Below are positions 50,199 to 57,870 of a stretch of 64,000 nucleotides of DNA, piece after piece. The number at the start of each line of letters is the position of its first letter. Within the stretch, counting starts at the first letter, position 1. The translations under genes and the position numbers were made by a program. The notes below the pieces were generated by a model. It was not told the origin of the DNA. It did no database searches and saw only the letters and a list, made by a program, of their open reading frames with translations. Source of the stretch: Actinospineispora eucalypti (GTDB lineage: Bacteria; Actinomycetota; Actinomycetes; Mycobacteriales; Pseudonocardiaceae); NCBI GenBank assembly GCA_014208095.1, contig JACHMT010000001.1, positions 1,798,001-1,862,000 on the forward strand, given 5' to 3'.

Positions 50199-51287
50199 AT
50201 GTCCCACCCGGAGGCGGTCAACACCCTGATGCGGATGGCGGATCTGCTTGCGCCGAACGCGATTCGGGTTGCCGCCACGCTAGAACTTGTTGACCACATC
50301 GACGACGGCGCCGACACCGCCCCGGTGCTGGCCGAGCGCACCCGGACCGACCCGGTCATGCTGGGCAAGCTGCTGCGCGTGCTCGCCGAGCTGCGCCTGC
50401 TGGAACGCAGCCAGGGCGAGGACCTGGACCACGACCGCTACCGGGTGGCCGAGCTGGGCGCCCCGCTGCGCCGGGCGCACCCCTACTCCGTCGGCCGGTA
50501 CCTGAGCAGCACCGGCCTGTTCGGCCGGGCCGAGCTGGGCCTGGTCGGCCTGCTGGAGACCATCCGGTCCGGCGTCCCGGCGTACCGCGCCGCGTTCGGC
50601 CGGGAGTACTGGGAAGACGTCAACAACGACCCAGCCTTCGCCGACGCACTGCGCGTCGAGGGGGCCAGGGACATCGGCTGGGACGCCGAGGTGATCATCG
50701 ATTCCTACGACTGGTCCTCGGTCGGCTCGGTCACCGACGTCGGCGGCAACAACGGCACGCTGCTGATCGCGCTGCTGCGGGCGCACCCGCACCTGCGGGG
50801 CACGGTGCTGGACCTGCCGGGCAACGCCCGGCTGGCCGAGGGCAAGCTCCAGGCGGCCGGGCTGACCGACCGGGCGCGCGCGGTGGCCGGCAGCTTCTTC
50901 GACCCGCTGCCCGGGGGCAGCGACGTGTACCTGCTGTCCGGAATCCTGGGGGACTGGCGCGACGAGGACGCGGTGCTCATCCTGGGCCGCTGCGCCGAGG
51001 CCGCGGTGGCGACCGGACCGGGCGGCCGGGTCCTGCTCGCCGACATCAAGCTGGAGGTCCCGGTCGGGGACCTCACGTCGGCCACGCTGGACCTTTCGCT
51101 GGCATCCACCGTGCCGGCGCCGCTGCGCACGCCCGCGCAGCTGGCCGCGTTGGCCGAGCGGGCCGGGCTGGCCGTGAGCTGGACCGGGCCGGAGACGCCG
51201 CTGCGCAGCCTGTTGGAACTGCGCGCCGCGCACGTCCCGGGTCAGCGCAACTCAATCGAGGGGGATGGTTCCGTTGTTGCGGTTTGA
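50199..51287 (+). CDS. SAM-dependent O-methyltransferase-family protein
   Basis: 362 residues, AAGGAGG six bases before ATG 50199. N-terminal dimerization winged helix (LAPNAIRVAATLELVDHIDDGADTAPVLAERTRTDP), then the SAM site SVTDVGGNNGTLLIALLRAHP, LPGGSDVYLLSGILGDW and a C-terminal VLLADIKLEVPV. It belongs to the plant-type O-methyltransferase 2 family. In the RiPP cluster it may methylate the peptide, for example the N-terminus or a hydroxyl. GGNNG replaces the usual GGGxG. Confidence 0.88.
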   Translation: MSHPEAVNTLMRMADLLAPNAIRVAATLELVDHIDDGADTAPVLAERTRTDPVMLGKLLRVLAELRLLERSQGEDLDHDRYRVAELGAPLRRAHPYSVGRYLSSTGLFGRAELGLVGLLETIRSGVPAYRAAFGREYWEDVNNDPAFADALRVEGARDIGWDAEVIIDSYDWSSVGSVTDVGGNNGTLLIALLRAHPHLRGTVLDLPGNARLAEGKLQAAGLTDRARAVAGSFFDPLPGGSDVYLLSGILGDWRDEDAVLILGRCAEAAVATGPGGRVLLADIKLEVPVGDLTSATLDLSLASTVPAPLRTPAQLAALAERAGLAVSWTGPETPLRSLLELRAAHVPGQRNSIEGDGSVVAV

Positions 51288-52167
51288 CGAGCTGCGCAAG
51301 AGCTACGGGGAGAAGTCGGTGCTGCGCGGGCTCACCTTCGAGGTGCGGCCCGGTGAGATGTTCGGTTTCTGCGGGGCGAACGGCGCCGGCAAGACCACCG
51401 CGATGCGCATCGCACTGGGCATGGCCACCGCCGACTCGGGTGCGGTCAGCTGGGCCGGCCGGTCGATCGGGGTGGCCGAGCGCGAGCGGATCGGCTACAT
51501 GCCCGAGGAACGCGGGCTGTACGGCCGGATGAAGCCCGCCGACCAGCTGGTCTACCTGGCCCGGCTGAGCGGCATGAAGGCCGCCGTGGCCCGGGCCAGG
51601 GCGAACGAGTGGCTGGAGCGGCTGAACGTCAAGATGCGGCCGGCCGACACGCTGGACAAGCTCTCGCTGGGCAACCAGCAGAAGGTGCAGCTGATCGCCT
51701 CGGTGATCCACGAGCCCGAGGTGCTCATCCTGGACGAGCCGTTCTCCGGGCTGGACCCGGTGGCCACCGACACCCTCGCCGATGTCCTCGACGACATCCG
51801 CGCCACCGGCGTGCCGGTGCTGTTCTCCAGCCACCAGCTGGATCTGGTGGAGCGGCTGTGCCAGCGGGTCGGGATCATGTCCGGCGGCGCGCTGGTCGCC
51901 GTGGGCGGGGTGGAGGAGCTGCGCCGGGCGCACGGGCAGCGCCGGCTGGCTATCACCCTGAGCGACCCGGTCACCCCGGAGTGGCCGGCCCGGCTGCCGG
52001 TCGGCCGGATCATCCAGCGGGACGCCGCCGCAATGCTCGCCGAGATCGGCCCGGACCACCGGCTGGACGAGATCGTCTCGGCCGCCCAGGCGCTGGGCAC
52101 CATCCGCCACCTGTCCGTGGTGGAGCCGACGCTGTTCGACATCTTCCGGAATGTGGTGAGCGCATGA
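51265..52167 (+). CDS. ABC transporter ATP-binding protein, NatA-like
   Basis: 300 residues. Walker A CGANGAGKTT, IGYMPEERGLYGRMKPADQL, signature LSLGNQQKVQLIA, and Walker B VLILDEPFSGLDP. The EERGLY and DKLSLGNQQKVQ patterns are typical of the NatA/YhaQ subgroup. The start overlaps the methyltransferase end by 23 bases. It works with the permease that follows, probably in peptide export or self-protection. Confidence 0.92.
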   Translation: MVPLLRFDELRKSYGEKSVLRGLTFEVRPGEMFGFCGANGAGKTTAMRIALGMATADSGAVSWAGRSIGVAERERIGYMPEERGLYGRMKPADQLVYLARLSGMKAAVARARANEWLERLNVKMRPADTLDKLSLGNQQKVQLIASVIHEPEVLILDEPFSGLDPVATDTLADVLDDIRATGVPVLFSSHQLDLVERLCQRVGIMSGGALVAVGGVEELRRAHGQRRLAITLSDPVTPEWPARLPVGRIIQRDAAAMLAEIGPDHRLDEIVSAAQALGTIRHLSVVEPTLFDIFRNVVSA

Positions 52168-53455
52168 ACACCCGGACCGAAGCCAAGACGACCGAACCGA
52201 CCCGCGCCGAGCGCGCCACCGCCAACCCCGGGCCGGCGCCCGCCGCCGGCTCGGCCGGCCGGGGTGGCGTGAAACTTCTGGGCCTGGTGGCTCAGCGGGA
52301 GGTCCTGACCCAGCTGCGGCGCAGCGAGTTCTGGGGCTCGCTGATCATCATGGTGCTCGTGGTGGCCGTGTCCATCGGCGCGCAGAGCGTGTTCACCGGC
52401 GGTGGGTCGGACTTCCGGGTGGCCGTGGTGCACGCGCCGGGCAACGCCGACCTGGGTGCCGCCCTGGCCGAGCGGCCCGCCGCCGACGGCGGACGGCTCA
52501 TCCTGCTGCCTTGGCCGTCCGACGGCGTCGCGGAGGCGGCGGTGCGGGCCGAGGAGGCGGACCTGGCGGTGCTCGCGGACGGCTCGGCGGTCTACCTGGA
52601 CCGGCTGCCCCCGGCGCTGGGTGAGGCACTCCGGGTGGCCGCCGGCACGGCGAGCACCCGCGCCGCGCTGGCCGCGCGGGGCCTGGAGCCGGCGGCGATC
52701 GCCGAGGTGCTGGCCAGGGGCGAGCCCCGGCTGCGCGCGCTGGACCCGGACGCCAACCGGGCGGTGCAGCGGATGGTGATCGCGCTGATCGGCATCTTGT
52801 CGATGTTCATGCTGATGTTCGCCTTCGGCCAGACCATCGCGCAGGGCGTGCAGGAGGAGAAGAACAGCCGAGTGGTCGAGGTGCTGCTGGCCAAGGTGCG
52901 CGCCTCCCAACTGCTCGCCGGGAAGGTGCTCGGCCTCGGCGTGGTGGTGTTGGTGCAGATCCTGGTGCTGGTGGTGTCCGGGTTCGTCGCGGCGCTCTGC
53001 CTGGACCTGATCGCGGTGCCCGCCGACGCGGCCGAGGTCGGCCTGCTGGTGCTGCTCTGGTTCATCCCGGGGTACTTCCTGTTCGCCACGCTGTGGGCGG
53101 TGGCCGGCGCGCTGGTCTCTCGGCCGGAGGACATCAACAACGCCGCCGGCCCGGTGAGCGCACTGATGACGGTGGGGCTGCTCGGGTGCCTGTTCCCGTA
53201 CAGCGGCATGGCGCCGGAGGCCGGTGACCTGCTGTCCATGGTGCCCGGGTTCTCGTGGTCGATGATGCCGATGCGGATGGCCGCCGGCCCGGTGCCCTGG
53301 TGGCAGGTGGCGGTGGCGGTCGTGCTGCTCGCCCTGGCCGTCGCCGCGCTGCTGAGGGTGGCCGGCCGGATCTACGTCGGCGGCATGCTCAGCGGCGGCG
53401 GGGCCTCAAGGCGCGGGCCGCGCTGCGCGCCGCCAAGGAAAGCGGGCTGGCATGA
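52164..53455 (+). CDS. ABC transporter permease, NatB-like, frameshifted near the C-terminus
   Basis: Begins MNTRTEAKTTEPT at ATG 52164 in ATGA overlap. One early helix, a large extracytoplasmic domain (FRVAVVHAPGNADLG through RALDPDANRAVQRM), then five helices (ALIGILSMFMLMFAFGQTIA, VQEEKNSRVVEVLLAKV loop, and so on) as in NatB/YhaP. The frame as read misses its stop and runs on as nonsense to 54950. Adding one G in the GGGG run at 53400-53403 gives the normal ending GLKARAALRAAKESGLA with TGA at 53453-53455 overlapping the next ATG. So either the sequence lacks a base or the last 17 residues are altered. Confidence 0.85.
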
Positions 53456-55239
53456 GCGAGTCATCGGTTCCGGGAACCCCCGGGGAGGTCCGGCTGCGGC
53501 TGGGCCGGGACCTGGTCAACGGCCGGTGGGGCACCTGCGTGCTGATCGGCGTGCTGATGCTGGTGTCCGTGGCGGCCACGCTGGCGCTGCCGCTGGTGGT
53601 CACCGCGATGATCGAGGCGGTGCAGCGGAACGAGTCGCTGACCGGGGTCGGCGTGGTGATGGTCGCGGTCGGGCTGGGGGCCGCGGTCGCCGGGGCGCTG
53701 TCCACCAACCTGCTGTGCCGGCTGGGCGAGGGGCTGGTCGCGCGGCTGCGCACCCGGGTGGTGGAGCACGCGCTGCGCATGCGGCCGGGGGACGTGCGGG
53801 CCGAGGGCAGCGGCAACATCGCCGGCCGGCTGGGCGCGGACGCCATGCAGATCAGGGCGGCCACCGACATCGTGCCGCTGCAGCTGCCGATGGCGGTGCT
53901 GACCCTGACCGGCACGCTGGTGATGATGGGCCTGCTGGACTGGGTCCTGCTGCTGGTCACGATCTCCGGGTTCTCCGTGGCGGTGATCCTGGTGATCGGT
54001 GTGATCGCCATGCTCCGGCTGCGGTACCGGGCGATGCAGGAGCGCCTCGGCGCGTTGATGCACCGGTTCGTGGGCACGCTCGAAGCGCTGACGGTGATCA
54101 AGTCCACCCGCTCCGAGGCGTGGCAGTCCGCGCGGCTGGCCTCGGACGTCGAGGAGTTGCGCCGGGTGGCCGTCTCCGGGGCCCGGTACGAGTCGCTGAT
54201 GGTGCCGGTGATCAACCTGGGCCAGCAGGTCGCGCTGCTCACCGTGTTGATCTCCGGGGGTGCCCGGCTGGCCTCCGACGCGCTCAGCCTGCCGCACTTC
54301 GTCGGCTTCCTGCTGTACCTGTTCCAGCTCACCGCGCCGCTGGTGATGGCCGCGTCCGGGCTGTCCACCGTGCAGGCCGGGATGACCGCGAAGGGCCGGT
54401 TCGAGGACCTGCTGCGTCGGCCCACCGAGGCGGCCGAGACCCTCGCCGGGACGGACCGTCCCGCGCCGGCCGCCACCGAACCGGTGGTCCGGCTGGACCG
54501 GGTCACCGCCGGCTACGGGTCGGCCAGCCCGGCGCTGCGGGACGTCTCGTTCCAGGTGCCGGCGGTCGGGCTGACCGCGCTGGTCGGGCCTTCCGGTTCG
54601 GGCAAGACAACCGTGTTGCGCCTGGCCGAGCGGCTGCTCACCGCCGAGTCCGGCGCGGTGCGGGTGTTCGGGCACGACGTCCGGGGCACCGACCTGGACG
54701 ACCTGCGGAGCCGGATCGCCTACGTGGACCAGGACTCCACGCTGCTGCCCGACACCGTGCGCACCAACCTGCGGCTGGGTCTGGCCGAGCCGCGCACCGA
54801 CGCGGAGCTGTTCGCCGCGCTGGCCAAGGTCGGCATGGCCGCGGACGTGCGGGACATGCCGGAGGGCCTGGACACCGAGCTGCTGGTCGGCCGGGGTCTG
54901 TCCGGTGGCCAGTGCCAGCGGTTGGCGCTGGCCAGGGCGCTGCTGAGTGAGGCGCCGCTGTTGCTGCTGGACGAGCCGACCTCGGCGCTGGACGCGGCCA
55001 ACGAGCACCGGCTGCGCGCGGTCATCGCGGACATCGCCCGGGAGCGGGCCGTGCTGGTGGTGGCCCACCGGCTGTCCACGGTCCGCGAGGCCGACCACGT
55101 GATCGTGCTCGACGGCGGCCGAGTGCGCGGTGAGGGCAGCCACGCCGAGCTGCTCGCCGGGTGCGACCTGTACGCCGAACTGGTCCGGCTGCAGCTCGGC
55201 GAGCGGGAGCTGGCCGGAGTGAACGGCGCGCCGAAATGA
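53452..55239 (+). CDS. ABC exporter with fused membrane and ATPase domains
   Basis: 595 residues. Six helices in the first 320 residues; then Walker A GPSGSGKTTVLRLAE, Q-loop AYVDQDSTLLPDTVR, signature LSGGQCQRLALARALL, Walker B LLLLDEPTSALDAAN and the switch His in VAHRLSTV. It has no N-terminal C39 peptidase domain, so leader removal must be done by another protein, such as the M16 peptidase at 57867. It is the likely exporter of the mature RiPP. Confidence 0.93.
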   Translation: MSESSVPGTPGEVRLRLGRDLVNGRWGTCVLIGVLMLVSVAATLALPLVVTAMIEAVQRNESLTGVGVVMVAVGLGAAVAGALSTNLLCRLGEGLVARLRTRVVEHALRMRPGDVRAEGSGNIAGRLGADAMQIRAATDIVPLQLPMAVLTLTGTLVMMGLLDWVLLLVTISGFSVAVILVIGVIAMLRLRYRAMQERLGALMHRFVGTLEALTVIKSTRSEAWQSARLASDVEELRRVAVSGARYESLMVPVINLGQQVALLTVLISGGARLASDALSLPHFVGFLLYLFQLTAPLVMAASGLSTVQAGMTAKGRFEDLLRRPTEAAETLAGTDRPAPAATEPVVRLDRVTAGYGSASPALRDVSFQVPAVGLTALVGPSGSGKTTVLRLAERLLTAESGAVRVFGHDVRGTDLDDLRSRIAYVDQDSTLLPDTVRTNLRLGLAEPRTDAELFAALAKVGMAADVRDMPEGLDTELLVGRGLSGGQCQRLALARALLSEAPLLLLDEPTSALDAANEHRLRAVIADIARERAVLVVAHRLSTVREADHVIVLDGGRVRGEGSHAELLAGCDLYAELVRLQLGERELAGVNGAPK

Positions 55240-56192
55240 CCACCTACTCGGTCTACCTGCCGTTCATGCCGACCCGCCCGGAGCAGGCGCCGCGGGTGGC
55301 CGGGCTGGTGCAGTACGGCCCGGCGCACCGGCTGTGGCACGGGCAGTCGCTGCTGGCCGAGTCGTACCAGACATTCGCCCAGCTGGCCGGGGCCGGGTTC
55401 CGGATGCCGGTCGGGTTCGGGGTGACGCTGATGCCGTTGCGGCACCCGTTCGAGGCGGCCATCCAGGCGCGCTCACTGGCCGGGATCACCGGGCACGGCG
55501 TGGTGGCCGGCTTCGGCCCGGGCGCGACGATCTTCCAGCAGCGGGTGCTCGGTGCGCCGTACCGAAGCCAGCTCGGCGCGGTGCGGGAGTACCTGGGAGT
55601 CGTCACCGACCTGCTGCGGACCGGCGCGACCGAGCGGGACGGCGAGTACTACAGCTGCCACGCCGACCTGCCGCCGCTGCCGCACGCCGAGGTGGAGGTG
55701 GGCCTGGGGGTGCTGCGGCCCGCGATGGCCCGGCTGGCCGGCGAGCTGGCCGAAGTGGCGATCACCTGGCTCACCCCGGCCGACTACCTGGCCGGGGTGG
55801 TGGGGCCTTCTCTTGCCGAAGGGGCCGGCGACCGGACCCCGCCGAGGGTGGCGGCGGTCGTCCCGGTGGCGCTGGACCGGCCCGGGCGCGACCCGGTGGA
55901 CCTGGTGCTCGCGGGCAACGCGGGACACCTGCGCATGCCGCACTACCAGGACATGCTGCGCCGGTCCGGTATCCAGGTGGACCCGGGCGACCCGCGTCGC
56001 TCGGCGAAGGAGCTGCTGGCCGGCGGGGCGTTCCTCTCCGGTGACCAGGGGGCGCTGGCCGCCGGCCTGGCCGGGTTCGCGGCGGCCGGGGTGGACGAGG
56101 TGGTGCTGAACCTCACCGGGGTCTGCCTGACCGCCGGCCTGGACACCGCGCTGGACGAGCTGCGGGCCATCCTGGAGGCGGTCGCGCAATGA
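55236..56192 (+). CDS. Luciferase-like F420/FMN-dependent reductase
   Basis: 318 residues, TIM-barrel luciferase-like protein (YSVYLPFMPTRPEQAP, LAGITGHGVVAGFGPGATIF, YLGVVTDLLRTGATERDG EYY). A homologous enzyme in the lexapeptide cluster (LxmJ) reduces dehydroalanine to D-Ala with F420H2. By position (ATG overlapping the exporter stop) the same role is likely. Cofactor choice is inferred. Confidence 0.85.
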   Translation: MTTYSVYLPFMPTRPEQAPRVAGLVQYGPAHRLWHGQSLLAESYQTFAQLAGAGFRMPVGFGVTLMPLRHPFEAAIQARSLAGITGHGVVAGFGPGATIFQQRVLGAPYRSQLGAVREYLGVVTDLLRTGATERDGEYYSCHADLPPLPHAEVEVGLGVLRPAMARLAGELAEVAITWLTPADYLAGVVGPSLAEGAGDRTPPRVAAVVPVALDRPGRDPVDLVLAGNAGHLRMPHYQDMLRRSGIQVDPGDPRRSAKELLAGGAFLSGDQGALAAGLAGFAAAGVDEVVLNLTGVCLTAGLDTALDELRAILEAVAQ

Positions 56193-56812
56193 GTGCCGGG
56201 CCGGATGGCGTGCCGGGGCCGCCCAGCTGTGACCTGCAGCGACTGCTGCTGGTGGTCACCGGTTCGATCTCCGCCGCCGACGCCCCGTTCTGGGTGACCT
56301 GGCTGCGCGAGTCCTACCCGGACCTGGAGCTGAGGGTGGTGCTCACGCCGACCGCCGCCGGGTTCGTCAGCCCGGCCGCGCTGTCCGCCCGGTTGGCCGC
56401 GCCGGTGGCGCCGGACCGGTGGTCGGACGACGGGCGGGCGGTGCACGTGGAGTGGCAGCGTTGGGCGCAGGCGATCCTGGTGTTCCCGGCGACCCTGGAC
56501 TACCTGTCCCGGTTCGCCGCCGGGCTGGCCGGGACGCCGTCCCTGCTGGCCGCCCAGTGCACCGAGGCGCCGGTGGTGCTGGCGCCCGCGCTCCCGCCCG
56601 GCGGGGTGCGCTGCCACGCGTTCCGCCGGGCGGTCGAGCTGCTCGGTTCCCGGGAGAACGTGGCGGTCGCGCCCACCCGGTGGGGGGTCAGCCTCACCGA
56701 CGGTGAACCCACGGACGGCGTGCCCGCGCTGTTGCCCGACCTGTTGGTGCTGGCCGAGCGGTTGCGCCGGCCGTCCGACTCGGTGGTGGCGAGCCTGGGG
56801 CGTGGACTGTGA
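56189..56812 (+). CDS. HFCD-family flavoprotein, peptidyl-cysteine decarboxylase
   Basis: 207 residues. LLLVVTGSISAADAPFWVTWL at the N-terminus, the active-site His in RAVHVEWQRWAQ, PATLDYLSRFAAGL in place of the PASANT motif, and APVVLAPALPPG. This EpiD/TvaF family oxidatively decarboxylates a C-terminal Cys of the precursor. Only precursor 1 ends with Cys. It overlaps both neighbours. Confidence 0.87.
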   Translation: MSAGPDGVPGPPSCDLQRLLLVVTGSISAADAPFWVTWLRESYPDLELRVVLTPTAAGFVSPAALSARLAAPVAPDRWSDDGRAVHVEWQRWAQAILVFPATLDYLSRFAAGLAGTPSLLAAQCTEAPVVLAPALPPGGVRCHAFRRAVELLGSRENVAVAPTRWGVSLTDGEPTDGVPALLPDLLVLAERLRRPSDSVVASLGRGL

Positions 56813-57870
56813 ACGACGCGAACGACGTGGTGGTGTACGGCACCGGCCTGCTCCGCACCCAGATCTGGACCGAGCACAGTGACTCCCGCGTGCCCCGAAC
56901 TGGGGGCACGCTCGGCGAGCGCGGACCGCGCAGTGACTCCCGCGCGCGCCTAACTGGGCGCGCGCTCGGCGAGCGCGTACCGCGCTACGTATGGCGGCGC
57001 ACGACGGGTCCCCTGGCCCCGGCGCCGTTCGCGGTCCCGACCGAGGAACTGACCCGCGCGTTGCACGAGGGGGGCGCGCGGGTGGGTGGCCCGGTCGGGA
57101 CCGCGGTGGCCGAGCCGGACCCGGTGGCCCGCCTGTACCGGGCGCCCGGGCCGGTCTCGGTGGCTGCCGTCCTGCTGTCCGACCAGGTCCCGGAGCGGGC
57201 GCGGCCGGCGGAGCTGATGCGGGGGCTCGGCGAGTGTCTGCGCATGCTGCACGCATTGCCCGCCGATGGCGCCGAGCCGGCGGTGTCTCCATCGGGCGCC
57301 GAACTGGGCGCCCGGCCTGTTGCGCCGGCTGCGCCGGCGGTGGCCCCGACCCGCGGACTGAGCCGGCTGGGCGACTGGCTGGACGGTCGGGCGCCGACCG
57401 CCACCGGCCGGCGCGGCTCGGCACGGCTGCGCCAGGCGCTCGGCGGCGAGCGCTGGGCCGCGTTGGGGGCCTGGCAACGGTCGGTCGCCGCCGACCCGGG
57501 CCGTTGCCCGGTGCACGGCGCGCCGGGGCTCGGTTCGCTGGCCGCCGACGCCGGGCTGACCCGCGCGGTGCTGCTGTGCGGCGAGGACGTCGGCCATGCG
57601 CCCTGGTACACCGACGTCGGCTGGGTGGTCGGCGAGCTGACCGAGCTGGCCAGCTGCCGGCCGGCGGCGCTGCCGTGGTCCGAGCTGGTCGCGGCGCTGC
57701 GGGACGGCTACGGGCGGGAGTTCGGCGTCGAGGTGAACCGGATGGCCGCACTGCGCATCGCCCTGCACCTGCACGACTTCCTCTGCTACGTGCGCTGGTC
57801 GGACGCGGAGTGCGCGCGCTACGCCGGCATGCTGCGCGCGGTGATGCACGCCTGCGAGGCGGCCGCGTGA
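56809..57870 (+). CDS. Second, degenerate APH-fold protein of the RiPP cluster
   Basis: 353 residues from GTG 56809. The C-terminal half has an aminoglycoside-phosphotransferase outline: CPVHGAPGLGSL where HGDxxxxN is expected, then LLCGEDVGHAPWYTDVGWVVGELTEL where the DFD region and the following helix belong. The catalytic Asp is gone, so it is probably a pseudokinase or a partner (compare the two APH-like proteins TvaC and TvaE of thioviridamide, or LxmX). Near residues 24-59 are two 18-residue repeats formed by a 54-bp tandem repeat, and residues about 162-175 come from a type A palindrome. Confidence 0.75.
   Translation: MNDANDVVVYGTGLLRTQIWTEHSDSRVPRTGGTLGERGPRSDSRARLTGRALGERVPRYVWRRTTGPLAPAPFAVPTEELTRALHEGGARVGGPVGTAVAEPDPVARLYRAPGPVSVAAVLLSDQVPERARPAELMRGLGECLRMLHALPADGAEPAVSPSGAELGARPVAPAAPAVAPTRGLSRLGDWLDGRAPTATGRRGSARLRQALGGERWAALGAWQRSVAADPGRCPVHGAPGLGSLAADAGLTRAVLLCGEDVGHAPWYTDVGWVVGELTELASCRPAALPWSELVAALRDGYGREFGVEVNRMAALRIALHLHDFLCYVRWSDAECARYAGMLRAVMHACEAAA
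56878..56985. repeat. 54-bp tandem repeat with two AACTG-centred hairpins in the second kinase-like gene
   Basis: AGTGACTCCCGCG begins at 56878 and 56932 (period 54, in frame). Each unit carries a hairpin with nine-base arms: GCGTGCCCC-GAACTG-GGGGCACGC (56888-56911) and GCGCGCGCC-TAACTG-GGCGCGCGC (56942-56965). Arms differ between units, yet each remains perfectly self-complementary. Confidence 0.88.
57291..57316. repeat. Type A palindromic repeat in the second kinase-like gene
   Basis: ATCGGGCGCC-GAACTG-GGCGCCCGGC followed by GCGCCGGC-TGCG-CCGGC. It encodes SGAELGARP and an Ala/Pro tail, in frame. Confidence 0.8.

Noticed and set aside
53456-54950. Continuation of the ABC permease frame to 54950 as a 929-residue protein
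   Set aside because: After about 53400 the translation is a frame-shadow of the next exporter; a one-base gap explains it better.
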